Source: Paragonimus westermani
Lineage: Eukaryota > Platyhelminthes > Trematoda > Plagiorchiida > Troglotrematidae
Reading direction: 5' to 3'
Assembly: GCA_008508345.1 (NCBI GenBank)
Contig: QNGE01003809.1
Coordinates: 1-64,000 of the forward strand
Length of the DNA stretch: 64,000 nucleotides
Part shown: piece by piece, positions 10,888 to 23,469 of the stretch
Numbering within the stretch: position 1 is the first letter of the stretch
How the letters are laid out: each line of letters starts with the position of its first letter
Made by a program: the position numbers and the translations under genes
The notes under the pieces: model-generated
The model's input: only the letters and a program-made list of their open reading frames with translations
Databases searched by the model: none
What the model was told of the DNA's origin: nothing

Positions 10888-12860
10888 AAGGCAGAACCAG
10901 TTCGTAGTTTGAGTAGGCTTGAGGCTTGTGTAGAAGACAGGCTAGAATTCTTCTGCACTCCCGAGCCAGTTGTCACAGACCGCAAATCTTCAACACACTC
11001 GACTAAGCGGCTGCTGTATCATAATAATCAGTTCATCAGAGGTACATCACAAACAATTAATAGTCAGGCATTCCAGACTAGTCAGACTTTCGGCAATCAT
11101 CTGCACGGATGCCAGCAAAATGAACAGAAACAGCGCGACATATGAATCTACTGGTAAATGAAAGTAATAATTAGTTCACTTTGTGGATATCGCATTACAG
11201 TTAGAATCTGAAAGGTACAGTATTCCTCTGCAGATTAGGCCCGGAGCTAATTTGGGGTCTGAGGTGAGATATTAGATTGCTTAGTTATGACAAGCAGATG
11301 ATGCTGACCCCAAGTGTGGGAGACGTTTGTGAGTGCCAAGCGTACTTATTAAGCTGATTGGATTTGTGGTAACGCCTGAATTGCACTACATGCATGCTGC
11401 CATTAGCGGATTCCGTCTGAAGCCAAGAATTTCACTTGTACTCTTGTTGTCGCCGCGTTCAACGAACAGACCGAATATCGGGCTGGAAATCAAGTCGTAG
11501 TAGTATGCTCGGTGTTGCAACTTTCTTATGAAATAATCGTGAGTTTGGGAGAAAAAAGAAAAAACCGAATTTAATTAATAATGTATAACTTAAATACAAT
11601 CACACCATGCATTTCGAAGATACACTGCATGCACTCGAAAGTATCACTAATGTCAACTGAATACTGATTAAAAAGGCTTACAGAATCCCATCACTTGTTC
11701 AATTTTTCGAACTTCAGTGGCTTTCGCAGTCTTTGATTTTGCACTTCACAGTATGCAACTAATGGTTTCGTACTGATGCCGAGAGTGTAACGCAGCGCAT
11801 TCGATCCATGGCGAATTTAATATCGGTAGAATACTCAGAAAATTTGCATCACAATGGTGAACTGAAGAACCGAGCTACCGAATCTCCTTTGTCAATGATT
11901 AGTCCACTATTTAACTTGGTTCAAGTGCTTTAGCTTAGAAAACAATAGATTACCGTTGGTCTTAGATTCTGCGACAGACCGCTTATTTTTTCTAAAGTTC
12001 TGCAATTTCTCGATCCAAAATGTTTAACAGCCGACCAGCGATGGATTAACCGGTGAATGCGGTGAGATCCAGCTTATTTGTTCATTGTTCCATACATCAC
12101 AGCCGTTAAAAATTCTTCCCGGTTGTCCAATGTTGAATCAGTATCCAGAGATTTGGGCTCCGCTAGTGTTGTAAGTAACGAAGTAAATGTTGACACACAT
12201 TGATTGTTGTAAAAGTTTCCATAAATTTAAATGGGCCAGAAAGCAGCTACGTTTACTCCAAGTTGACAAGAATTTTTGTAGAATCATTCCAAGAAATCTC
12301 TTTCAGCGGCGACCAAAAGTTTTACGCTATATTTTATGTGGTATATATCGTGTAACAAGATCGGTTTTGACGACTCAAAATCCTGAAGCCCTTACGAAAC
12401 AAGAGATGTCACACTCGTTACTCTAGTACTTTAGACAAAATGTCTGGACAAAAGTATGTCCATTCTACTCTCGCAGTATCAGCCTATGAGATGTCATAGT
12501 GTCACATTATTTTTTTAGCTGGTGCTATATTCTCTTAGATAACAGTGTTCCATTCGTTTTACATTGGATCGGTTTTCAAGCATTTCAGTTATAGTCTTAA
12601 TTGTATGGTCGATGAAACTTCCCCCTCGTAATCCGTTTCTGGTTGTCTGAAGTTACTTTCACGTTCGTTTACCTGGAGCTAGGTTTCATGCCTTCCATTA
12701 AGATTGTGTGGTGAATAACTCAATGAATCAAGCTAGCTTCTATAATACCTGTTTTCTGGCTCACGATATCTGGTTTATGTTAGTTCAGAGCAAGGAATTT
12801 CGGAAATGAGACCTACCTGCCATGTAAATTAGCATTGCAATGGCTATGGACCGTTGTGAT
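10888..12860. other. No recognised gene
   Basis: Scattered short frames (for example 12187-12426 on the plus strand) have neither splice support nor recognisable domains. The 5' limit of the CR1 LINE may extend slightly into the left edge. Confidence 0.5.
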
Positions 12861-12926
12861 TCTTCGTGGTTGTGTGGCATCAGTGCGAAACGTTGATGTA
12901 TTGCTGTTTATGATGATGATGGTCAT
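12861..12926 (+). mobile_element. Solo 3'-end relic of RTE LINE family A
   Basis: Shares GTGGTTGTGTGGC, then a spacer, then TGATGTATTGCTGT and a short ATG triplet run with the 3' ends at 35954-36077, 51409-51493 and (reversed) 2087-2185. No coding part of the LINE is recognised upstream, so this is an extremely truncated or eroded copy. Confidence 0.65.
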
Positions 12927-13450
12927 GTGTGACCAACGAAAACGTTGTGCGTGAAACCGTGGACAATCCAACAGTGTTATCGACTACTTTTTCAATCCCG
13001 TTACATCAGACAAATTTTACCTTCACAAAACTAGTAACGATTTTCCGTCTGACCAACCGTTTGTAGCGATATGCCTGAGGTCATTTCCAAACAATCAAAC
13101 TGACTGAAACTGTTTGAGTTTCTTGAAAGCAACAAGATTCTTTCAAAAATGAATTAATCCTCTCTTCAACCCTTCAATCCTTTCTTTCTGTCAGTGAATC
13201 GCAAAATGTGCTAGTTGCGCTGCGGTCTTTTTCAGGGTCGGAGTAAAAATTTGGACAACTTACCTGTAACTATCCAGATGATTTTACACAAGGAAATGTA
13301 CGATAACACAGTTCAATGTGAAAAAATTATAACAGTGTAGACGTGGTCCAAACCGAACCCTCCTACAACCATCGAACCAAATAGTGTGAAAGACCATCAT
13401 CATAAGTGTACTAACATCGCTGTGTAATTTGAATGTTTGTTTGCATCCAG

Positions 13451-13600
13451 ACTGATCTGTTTGTCATCATTTACCACCTGGATGACAGTTGTCTTGTGGA
13501 TGACGTGTTACAACCGATTTACTTCGAAGATGAGAGAATTTCAGTTGTTTTCCTTCGTTTACAACTATCAAGTGCGGTGTTACTGTGGTGTTTGAACGAG
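13451..13600 (+). CDS. Probable internal exon, product unknown
   Basis: A pyrimidine-rich acceptor (tttgtttgcatccag) and a consensus donor (GAACGAG followed by GTAAGG) bound exactly 50 codons, phase 0 to 0, beginning TDLFVIIYHLDDSCLVDDVL and ending LLWCLNE. The peptide is acidic and hydrophobic. It lies opposite the presumed minus-strand gene that starts at 15457. No family is recognised. Confidence 0.45.
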
Positions 13601-14793
13601 GTAAGGTACCTGTTCTGTGTGTAATGGGTCTTGACGACAAGAAGTACAATAATGTCTGAAAGGGTTCAAAGTCAAGGCAGCTAATTACAATGCGATTCAG
13701 GGAGTGTAGTGCAAAAAGAAAAGAACCAAAATTAGTGTAAAGATGAAAACAGTATTCCTGTTGGAGGTCTGTTTGAGAAGTAATAGCCGACTCACTACCG
13801 AGTGGACTTTCATACCATGGCTTTTACAGTTCACAATTTACAGAACCAAAGATTTTATCGCCATTGGCTTATCTTACGAATGGGCAAGCATTTCCGTTGG
13901 CGAACTACTGTGGGTAGCTATCATTTTGGTGAACTAGGACCACATAACCTATGCAATAGCACTAACTGGTGTCCTCCATGGAGAATTAATATAATTTGGA
14001 TACATCAGACGAGTGAAACTGACACCGACAAAACTCACGAACCATTTGGAGCCTGCAATTGCCTAATTTCTGCTGATGACGATGTGCTGAAGTGAGGAGT
14101 TGTCCTCTCATACAAGAAGCTAGAATTGATGTTTCCTTGGGGTGGGGGATGAGCAGAATGTCCAGAACTGCCTTTAAACCCCTTTTGAGTTGGTTGTGCG
14201 TCAAGTGGGATGTAAAACTGTGAGTACCCAGTAAGAAAACCGTATCATAAATACGGCCAATTAGACGTGACAGTGGACAATTAACAGCCAAGGGAATACG
14301 GTGGTTTTTCCATCCTTGAGTTCTGAGCTTAACCCACCTGGGATCAATATTTAATCAAGCATAGTGCAATAATCGAAGCCGCTGGTTGAAAGTGGTTAGT
14401 CAACAATGATAGGGTACGTCGAATAAGGCGAAACCTGTTAGCTTTGTTAATGTGACAACAAACGTTTTCTGTTAAATTCTGTAAGCAAATGAAGATCGGG
14501 TAGACTTTTATTTTCATAACTTTGGGATAAACGACTAACCCTAGAAGAACGATGCAGTTATTTTTAATCACTTCTATTAGTTACCAATGTTTTATTTTGA
14601 CGGAATACCTTGGTCACTCTAAAGATTATAGCTGTTTACATTCTCACAAAAATCTAAATCAACCTATACAAGAATTTTGAGACTTCGTTTACTATTCACT
14701 CATCCTTAACACTTCATCAGTTTTGTCAGAAAACAGTTGAACTTCCACAAATCGTTTTTTTAACTAACCTACCGATTAACAAGTTATTCTTAC

Positions 14794-15457
14794 TTTTCTG
14801 ATAGAAAACAATTCGAAATCGAGCATCTTCGCATTCGATCAAATGTACTCCTGATGGGATACGTTCAGCTTGTTGCAAAAGCAACCCTCTGGCGTCAAAT
14901 TTGAGGTAATCTACTGTGCTGTTACAAATAACGTCTCGAAATCCAATCAGTTTCAGTTGTGGAAACCGAGCCAACCAGGCAGCCCGTACCGGGATATGTT
15001 TCACGCAAAATTGCATTGCTTCAGTCGATTGGTGTACGTGAAAAACGGCTGGGACGGCAGCACAATCCAACCGGGTCTGACGATCACGAATAAACAGTTT
15101 CGTCTGTTCCACTTTTTCGGTCCGACTTTCGCAAGAAATTTCATTCAGACCGACATATAAGTCTTTCGAGGCAATTAGTGATTTTGTAAATTGCCGTTTA
15201 CAGTTCGGTGCACACTCGCCTGACTCTAACAACTGAAACGTGCAACTCCACCCAGATGATTCAACCGCATTGCAGTACTGGGTGTGTGTTCCACGACATA
15301 GCTGAATGACTGGGTCAAAATCCTGATAGATAATGGGGTCTTTTGGAATTAGATATGCTAATCCACCATTGTATGATTCTACAAAACGGTAGCCTATCAA
15401 ATGGATCAAGAGCAATGACAACATTAGTCCGTCAACCAACTTCGAACACATGTTCAA
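14794..15457 (-). CDS. First coding exon of a secreted or membrane-anchored cysteine-rich protein
   Basis: A minus-strand ATG at 15457 opens 221 codons up to a strong donor (CAGAAAA followed by GTAAGAAT), leaving in phase 1. Residues 9-27 form a hydrophobic signal segment (GLMLSLLLIHLIGYRFVES). The mature part has about eleven cysteines in spaced pairs (LCRGTHTQYC, GECAPNC, DVICNST) and one clear N-glycosylation sequon, NST. This suggests an extracellular region stabilised by disulphides, such as a receptor ectodomain, but no named domain is recognised. Later exons should lie at lower coordinates; 7993-8319 is phase compatible. Confidence 0.6.
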
Positions 15458-17429
15458 AAGGTGGCGTGCGATCCTATTTCGAATCGTTGAGCTAATCGAT
15501 ACTACAACATCTGACAGCCGTCATAAAGGGTTATTCCTAGCCTCCAGCAAAATTATCACTTTCCAGGCGGGCAATCAGAAAATAACTGCGATGTTGGAAA
15601 CCAAAACCCAGAATTTGGACGTTTCTACATTTAATGGTCGGCATTGCAGCTTATGTCAATATTAAACAGAAAAGCACACTGGAAATTAATGCACTCGAGT
15701 ATATGAGTCCAGGATTACTTTGAAGTTATACAAAGCAGTACAGAAAAGAAAGAAGCAACAGGGCACAGAAGTTGGGAACATGGATTTGCTACAGTGTAAC
15801 GGAGAGTAGTATGTATGTGAGGAAGAATCAGCGATTGAGTAGACCGTTTCAATATTAGCCGCCATGGATTCAAGCGATAGCAAAACTCTTTAACAGGTCT
15901 CCCAATTGTTCAGTTGAAGAGGAACAAAGCAGTTGAATATGGGCCCGCATACCCAACAAGTCATGACCAGAATTAAGATAACCGAACCGTCAAACTGAGT
16001 ACATGCATTGTCCTACACCAACACTGAGTCCAAATGATGCTTTGTAAAGAGCTAGCTGAGAGATCTTTAGGTGTACCCGCTGCAATGGAGTTGAACTGAT
16101 GTAGTATCTCCACTGGAGAATGTGAGATTATTCACGGCCCATTCACAAGCTATTGAGAACAAACAGGACGCTCATCATTGTCAGTCAGATGAAAGGGGGT
16201 TAGCTGTAGAGTCGAGTTTGTTTACCAGAGATAATATATCTAAACACATGTCGGATTTAAACAACCATGTTGAGTGAGTCGAAACCGAGAGGCACCATTG
16301 CAGATTGACCGATCGGAACGAAAATGGTTGTAGTTCAGTCGCAAATGACTCTCTGAACAAAACTAAACTTTAATTATGCCGCTCAGATTTACCACATTCT
16401 GATTTGTCAGCACGTTAGGGAAGTGCGCAGCATCAGTTGCACATGGCCTCGCTTCCAACTGTTTTGTTCATTCCATGCAGCATAGATTCACCTCCTGTTG
16501 TTCAGCCGGCGTATTCACTGACCACATTGTGTATTTCGTTACCCTCTGTTCTGCCGTTTTGTTTCTGATTCTGAGACGTGAATTCTATGCATTTCAGCCA
16601 AGATTATGAATGGATAGTCGTCATTCGGTTTGTTCTACTAGACACATCAGATATTCATATTTCAAGGTAGTTGGCAAACTTAATGATCTGGTTACCTTAG
16701 CAATTTATTCCGTAAGGCATTGCTTATGAATACCTGTGGAACCAGTGATGTTGGGTGCTTGACCACACGTTAATGTGAACGGGTCTTTGAACACTATCCA
16801 GCTCAACGCAACAGTGGAATAGCAAAATCAGTTAACAGCTCCATATTATCGCGTCTGGTGCACTTGAATCACTCTGGTAATGTGGTGGAGACTGTTCACC
16901 TAATTCCCCTAGTTAGGATCAGCAAACTGTGAGAAGTGAGACAAGGGGGTTCTGTCCACGGTTGAAGCTATTAGAATTCACCTGCACATCCCACCCATGT
17001 GGGCCTAGAAACGTTTGATCCATGTTTTTCATCGTGCCAACGAACGTCAAACTTCCAGTGGAATGATGCCAAACATCCTCGTTAATTATGTGTCGAATGC
17101 TTAATTTGATTCGTGGTGTTGTAATGAAATAGAAACGTTTTGGAATGAGCGCTTTGTATTTTTATCCCTGCTTTTTACCTCCACAGATGACGACACCCCC
17201 AACCGAAGATGAACGTTCGATGAGAACAGCCTGTTTGTATTGATCCCACGATGGTTGTACACACTTTTGTTTCGTGTTCCACGCTGCAATATACGTGCTC
17301 GTCACTGCTTGCATCGTCCTGATATTGTGTGGATTGTGTTACGGATGGTTTGCCTTTCGACCACTCATTATTGTACCTTGCCCTTTGCAGCTGTTGCGTG
17401 TCTCCGCTAGATATCGTCAATCGTCGATC
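15458..17429. other. No recognised gene
   Basis: Presumed upstream or intergenic DNA. Frames are short, and I see no repeat, transposon domain or RNA gene. The promoter of the gene starting at 15457 would be on the minus strand here, but no core element stands out. Confidence 0.5.
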
Positions 17430-18051
17430 GCAAACGCAATACAATGTGAAGTCGACACTTAAAGCTAACGGTTACTGTGACAGGATTCTACGGCCAACTC
17501 AGGAGGCACATCACAACAAGATCAACGAGCACAGGAACTGGCTATCGACTATTGTTATTCCCTACGGAAGGAATACATCGGAAGACCTTAGACGGGTCCT
17601 CAACCAGTACAATATCAGAGTGGCATTTAAAGCCACAAACACGTTAAGGAATAAGTTAGTCCACTTGAAGGACAAACGAACAGTTCTGGAGCAGTCAAAC
17701 TGCGTTTATCGAATTAAATGTAAAGATTGTCAAGCCTCGTATATTGGACAGACTGCCCGGCAACTTGAAATACGCACTAAAGAACATGTAAGGTGTAGTA
17801 AGAAGCCCCCTACCGACGCTGAGCAACTCCGGAAATTAGAACACGATTCAGCCATTGCTGCACACGCGATCCTCAACCAACACCAAGTTGACTTCGACCA
17901 TCCGACTGTACTAAAAAGTGGTTTTCGTAACCACAAAGAACGTCTAATGGCAGAAACCTTGCTGATCGCTAGTACACCACAAGTGGTGAATCGCTCCGAT
18001 GGCCTGGAACTGCCAGTTGTTTGGCACGATTTACTGGGTGAAAAACAGTGA
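17430..18051 (+). mobile_element. Penelope-like element, C-terminal GIY-YIG endonuclease region
   Basis: The containing frame (17329-18051) is open for 240 codons without a stop. After a connector typical of these elements (IVIPYGRNTSEDLRRVLNQY, then FKATNTLRNKLVHLKDK) comes a GIY-YIG endonuclease: CVYRIKCKDC with a Cys motif, YIGQT, the catalytic Arg at about residue 149 (RTKEH) and the catalytic Glu at about residue 209 (RLMAETLLIA). Catalytic residues therefore look intact. The reverse transcriptase expected upstream is not recognisable before 17430, so the copy is truncated at its 5' end. It differs from the GIY-YIG fragment at 9447-9769. Confidence 0.85.
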
Positions 18052-18315
18052 CACCACGGCCGAAAAAGGTGTGCGGATCCCTGTCACCCATCCCATCCCA
18101 ACAGTCCAGATTGATCGTGCACATGCACACACAGCATGCACTAACTATCCAGCCTTGTTTGCGTCTGGGCTCGTCACGTGTGACCTCAGATGAACCGTGA
18201 ACCCATGCATTCTATTGGTAGATTGTCCACACACCGCGTGTTAAACACACATACACGTGCGAGGTGATGACTACCTCATTTGAAGCTTGTACAATGTGAA
18301 TTTTCTGATTTAAAT

Positions 18316-18352
18316 CGCTTGATAAAGGCTCTCCGAGAGGGTCGAAACGTTG
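18316..18352 (+). ncRNA. Possible degenerate hammerhead-ribozyme-like core
   Basis: About 265 bp after the Penelope-like stop codon. A CTTGATAAA segment resembles the CUGAUGA core with changes; then a seven-pair stem (GGCTCTC, loop CGA, GAGGGTC, with two G-T pairs); then GAAAC. This is the order of a hammerhead core, and Penelope-like elements are known to carry hammerheads. Two core positions deviate and no convincing stem III and cleavage site could be drawn, so it is at most a relic. Confidence 0.3.
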
Positions 18353-20655
18353 CGAAACCGATAACTCTTTGGTTTTTAACTCGTTGTGGCTTAACCAAAG
18401 ATTTACTTGACAATGTTTCCACTGTTTTCAACTTTATTCTGCTGATCGCGGGTAAATACTGTTTCAGACCGCACTGTGAATTTTCGTATGACTTAGATAG
18501 ACAATGAACAAAGCACATGGGAATAAAGCTGCCACGCATATGTGCAGTTTCTTCCTTCACCATTTGGTGATTGGCAGCCAACTAAACATTCGGTTGTTAG
18601 ATTAATTTTCAGCCCCAGCACTCCGCATAAGCAACTACGCTTGGAAAACTTCGAATGCTTACCTAGCACCGTTGGACGTTTCATGGACACTGTTCATTCT
18701 TGATGAGTCCAGTCCTCGACGTCACTCGTTACGTATAACGAGGTTACATGTGGTTCGTATATTTTTCTCCGCCACAGACCGATGTTCCTGTCTACTACGT
18801 GCGTGCTGAACAAGTTTTATATTGGTCATCTGGCACAGAGGATATGTAATGCAATGCTGAGGACTATCTGAGTCTGTTTTAGACTAGGACAAATTTACTG
18901 AAGAAGTTTCTTCAGCTGAGTAGTGAAAACAAGGAATTCTGGGCTTCTGAACATGAAGTGGTGACATCATTGCAATAATCCAGACTTTCATTTAACCGGC
19001 GGCAAATGCAGTGATTGCAACCGTAGCTAATCATCATGTTATAGTTGTCTAACTGACTGACTGATCACACTGTGCTCCAGGTTGACCAAACTACGACTTC
19101 ATTGCCCTGCTCTCCGTGTTGTTGCAACCGTGTAGAAACTAGCTTCGGGTTTGCGGTGACGACCGCGTATTTCACTCTAGTACATTGGCACACCGGGTAG
19201 GTAGACAGTCAAGTTGTTTTTACAGGAAAAACGTGGTCTTCCTCTCACTTGTTCACGTGTGGTTTCAACTGATGCAATCCGCATATGGCGCATGATAGCC
19301 GAATTCGATGAAAAGTTCACCCGAGATGTCTCTGGCGGCTAAATGTCTGCGTTCAGCTTTAGTGTATATGACCACCTCCTAAGTTTGCAGCCTAACCAAG
19401 CATACTCAATCGTGCTCCCTCTTTAACTGATCTCTGTGACATAAAATTTATCCGCCCTGTCGAATTGCATCACACGAGGAGGACCCGTGGTGTTCCATTT
19501 GGTTCATCCAGTGGACTAATAGGGTGTAGCTGTGGATTCGTTTGCAATATCTGTCGAACCTTAGGCATTAAAATTGCGTGCCTACCGCATGTGTTTACGG
19601 TTGATTCCGACTGCCACAGATGAAGTGAGAAGCTTCTCGTTTACACCCTTTTATTGATTACCCAGCAGCAGCTTAGAACCATTCGTCGAACCTTTCTTCG
19701 AATTTGACTGTCGCCTTATTGCCACTTGTTGATTAAAGACTATTCAGTTGTAGTGTTGCGACTTTGAGATAACACTGGCTTGCCTACTGTACGACGTGTG
19801 AGATTTTTCTCAGAATGTTAGTGCGCCTTGTACTTGAGATAGTAATGGCCTTTCGCAACCCGCCTGCTTCCCGCACTCGACCACACTTTTGTCTGCATGG
19901 TTGTCGACCTATGTGCACCAATGGTGTTTGCAACTCAATTTCGGCTTGCTCACGCATTCGACGGCTAGAGCATGAACCTCCTTAACTACTTCCCCGTATC
20001 CGTGCCGTTTACCACTGGTTGAGGCCTGCCGTAACTTCCAGATAACATGGGTTGTGTACCCCATTTATTTGCATTTTCCCATCTTGGTCCGCATCAAAGT
20101 TACACCTCATCATATACACCTGCATTCAAATAAGTACTCCGCGGTTCCCACTGGCAAAAACGGCATGATCCGGCGTCTGTCTTGTTCAAGAGCCTCTCAA
20201 CATTTTGCCCAAACGCTTTTGTCTCTACCTGAGTAGGTTTGCGCTTCCTATATTCTCACCTATTTTCCTGATGAGCAAAGTAAAAAATTACGCCCAAGAA
20301 CTCACAGAAAATTTTCTGCGGCAAGTTAAAAATAGTCGGTTTCACTAACAACAATCCTGATTGCACTGTCTAAAGTAAAATAGCCTTGAGCGTCACAAAA
20401 ACTCAAAAGCACCCCCAAAGTTAGGGTTCCATCTCCAGTCGTCGTGCTCGTTGGTACCTTTTGAATGTGAAGCTACCACAAACACTGAAAACAAGGCCAG
20501 TGCCTCAAGGTGAGTTATGCAGCTTTACTTAGTGTTGCGTGACAACTGTGCGTTATTTAGCTAACTGTGTGCTTCGCTCTGATAGCAATGTCCCGGTCGC
20601 CAACATCACGGATGGCGCCCAACGCTCACAAGATTCCTATGGCCAGCGGCGTTAC
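18353..20655. other. No recognised gene
   Basis: No domain, repeat or supported exon was seen. A 60-codon plus-strand frame at 20054-20236 has no convincing splice sites. Confidence 0.5.
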
Positions 20656-21990
20656 CCGTTGACATTCTTCTCCTTTGGCAGTTAGTGCGCGGTTGCAACA
20701 GTGGTTCTATCATATTGAGTCCGCTGGCGCCTTGACTAATATATTGACGTCTGATTGTGGTGCAGTGAACAAACCACTGTATAACTTTTACCTGCATAAT
20801 CACCGCTTTTCTTGGTGACCTTCAAATCAACTGAAACGTTCGTATGAATTCCCCCATCCCCCTTCACCTGCGCATCTTCTAGAAATAGCGCGACTGATAA
20901 GATTCTTATTTCCGGATGAAGATCGTTCCGTTCACCCACCTGAACTTAGGCAAAACGTCGCGTGCACAAACTGGAAGGGGTAAAGAATCTGAAGTAAGGA
21001 TACAGCAGTCATCGATAGGGACCATTTCAAGCGCAATATTCTAGGTGGTCTAAATAAGTCACTTTTTAAAACGAAGGTGTTTGTTCGTGCGACAGAAGGT
21101 CAGAGATTCTTGCCTGATGGAGAATTGCAACCACCTTCTGCAGCCCGCAGTGGTGTTAGTTCTTTGCTGAGATATTCGAATCAGGCACCTGGAATAGGGC
21201 GAGCGGCAACCAATTCAAACAGGAATACCTGACACAACACTATAATGGATCGGTAAAAGCCCCAGTTCAGAACCGTACCACTCTCAAAGAAGACCAAGGC
21301 TATCCGGTCGCTAATGAATTTCTTTGTAAAGCTTGTAGTCAGAACTACAGAGCTGCGAAAATACACATGGATGAACTTCTGGATAATCAACATCTAGCGG
21401 ATAAGGCACTTCCAATATCACTCCAGTTGGCTCAGCAGGTGGCGGTGTGTAATGACGCTTTGTAACAGGCAAGCCGGACGTTCTGGCTTCGTGTACCCAA
21501 TACACTCGTAAACCCACTTTCTGCAACGTGGAGACACCAGGGGACAGCGTTCCTCAGAAGTACGGGGTTCCAACGATATTCCTGTGAAAGGAGATAACAG
21601 AAACAAACGTGAGCCAAAGGCCCAGTAAGACATGCACACGACTTACACAAACGAAAACCAAAATGGCGTCAACAGCACGCCGCGTTACAGCTTCGACAGT
21701 TGAATTGCCACCCTGGTCTTGAATCATACAGAACGACTTAAACTGTCTTCTGGAGATCATATCCAAAACAAGAGCTTCGACAGGCAGAGCTGACCGCAGT
21801 CATAACTTATCGCAGTCATGAGCCACCTTTTACACATCCAGTAAGATTCGTGTAGAAACATTTCAACGCCACCTGCATGGGATACAGGGTAAGCTGAAAG
21901 CCCAAACTTCATGTACGTTTCAGACAGACGAATGGATGATCCAGCCCAACTGACAACAACAGGGATGGCCATCGCGTGCAGACTGACATT
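20656..21990 (-). CDS. Six-exon gene segment, unidentified protein (about 231 residues visible)
   Basis: Exons read on the minus strand: 21836-21990, 21647-21749, 21349-21520, 21229-21299, 20868-20939 and 20656-20776. Each has AG/GT borders, and the phases chain without conflict (0-2, 2-0, 0-1, 1-0, 0-0, 0-1). Introns are about 49-290 nt. Recognisable pieces include SSIRLSETYMKFGLSAYP, GGNSTVEAVTRRAVDAILVF with a glycosylation-type NST, RVYWVHEARTSG with a proline-rich RHYTPPPAEPTG, and a hydrophobic LVFFESGTVLNWGFYRSIIV. The segment may be extracellular or membrane associated. No family is recognised, and both gene ends are missing. The exon 3/4 acceptor is the weakest site. Confidence 0.6.
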
Positions 21991-23319
21991 CTGGACACAA
22001 GTAATATGTAGGGTCACACGTGCTCGGCTGCCAAATCAAGGAAACCAGAGCATTAGAAGTTCGAGCGGCACTGTTTTAATAGAAGAACAGTAGTATTATG
22101 GTGGCCATTAGGCGGTAAGTGTCTCGCGAATGATCCGTTCCTTGTCACTTCTCACGGTACCTCACCAAGTAACCCGGTCATTTGAATCTGACACGCTTTC
22201 AGACAACTTGTTTTAATCTATACTTCTCAAAAAGAAACCCGATGTAATGTCCGATCGCTGTTCATGATTGGCTGCGATCAACCACAACCCCACTTGCAGC
22301 ATCCTGTGCATGAGTTCTACTAGCTGCACTTTCTTCGACTGGAAACCGCTCCATTCAAATCTCGTCACAAATGGTTTTCGCCCTGGTTGTTATGTTTACA
22401 ACGGCGCCCAATTTCCCGATCGGCGCCTCCTGTTGCTTAGAAAACCATAAGAGCGAGGGTTGGAAATCCTCCGTGAGTGATTGAAAACCAACCATACGGT
22501 TGGGGGATGCAGGTCGACTAAGAGTTGTAACACCCTTGGACGTAGGCGGAAGCATCATCACCTGTTACGTTCTGACCCAGCCGAGGAACCATTCACTGTC
22601 ATCAGCCACCACGGGGCTCGATTTCACCTGCATGATGCAACTCAGGCATTCATAAATAAGCCAAATTTCGCTTTAGCCTGCCTTTTTGTTACCTACCGTT
22701 ACCGGAGGAACACCGTTCACCCTTGCATGCTTCTGAACAGGCATCTTGTTGCACTCTCATCAATAAGTCAGTGTTCGCAAACTTTGCAATGCAAAGAAAC
22801 CAGGGTAATCTAAGTCATGCACTCGCTCAAAATTATAAGCAGGTGGTCGGTCTCCAAGTTGGTAGACAGTTATGGGTGAGTGTAATATCATCGAGTTTGC
22901 AGTTGACTGAATGTCCTAAACACTATAAAACCTTCTTCCTGCAAACATAATTGTCTCATTGTTTAGAAAAACGTAAGCAATGGCGTTGAAAAACGCGGAA
23001 AATTTGTATTAAAAAACTGCGTAACGCCATGCAACATGCCGCCATTTTGTCTCACCATATTTACTCCCCTCCGCTTCCCTTCAGGTGCACAGACGCGCAG
23101 GCTGACCACGTCCGTACACCAAGCTGAAGAAGTTGACCAACCACTGCCCTAGGCCGACGGTCAGTATGCTTGGGAGCACTTCTGACTGGTCATTTACTTC
23201 CGGACTGTAGGATCCCCCATATATATGGACAAGAACTCGATGTGGACAATGCTCGTCGGATATCTTCGGTGTCCCTACAAACTTTTCTCGTTGACATGTG
23301 GCTTTTCTTTTTTGTGTAG
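21991..23319. other. No recognised gene
   Basis: Probably upstream introns or flank of the minus-strand gene. A minus-strand frame at 22355-22561 (LTEDFQPSLLWFSKQQEAP) is coding-like and could be repeat-derived, but I cannot assign it. Confidence 0.4.
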
Positions 23320-23469
23320 TATAGCTTGTTGCGCTTCGATTGCGAACGTTGGATATTTTGTGCCAACACCAGTAACTGACTCATCGGAATGTTACGACAT
23401 ATTGATGAAACAGCTAGAATGTGTAATTCACGTAATATCTGGAGTCACGAGCGAATTACTAGTGGACGT
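23320..23469 (+). CDS. Probable internal exon, product unknown
   Basis: A very pyrimidine-rich acceptor (cttttcttttttgtgtag) precedes 23320 and a donor (GGACGT followed by GTAAGG) follows 23469. The 150-nt exon is symmetrical, phase 2 to 2, encoding about 49 residues such as NVGYFVPTPVTDSSECYDIL. No family is recognised and no partner exon has been found nearby. Confidence 0.45.

Noticed and set aside
18700..18730. CTTGATGAGTCC as a second hammerhead core
   Set aside because: No complementary stem II and no GAAAC follow, so the match is limited to the first core segment.
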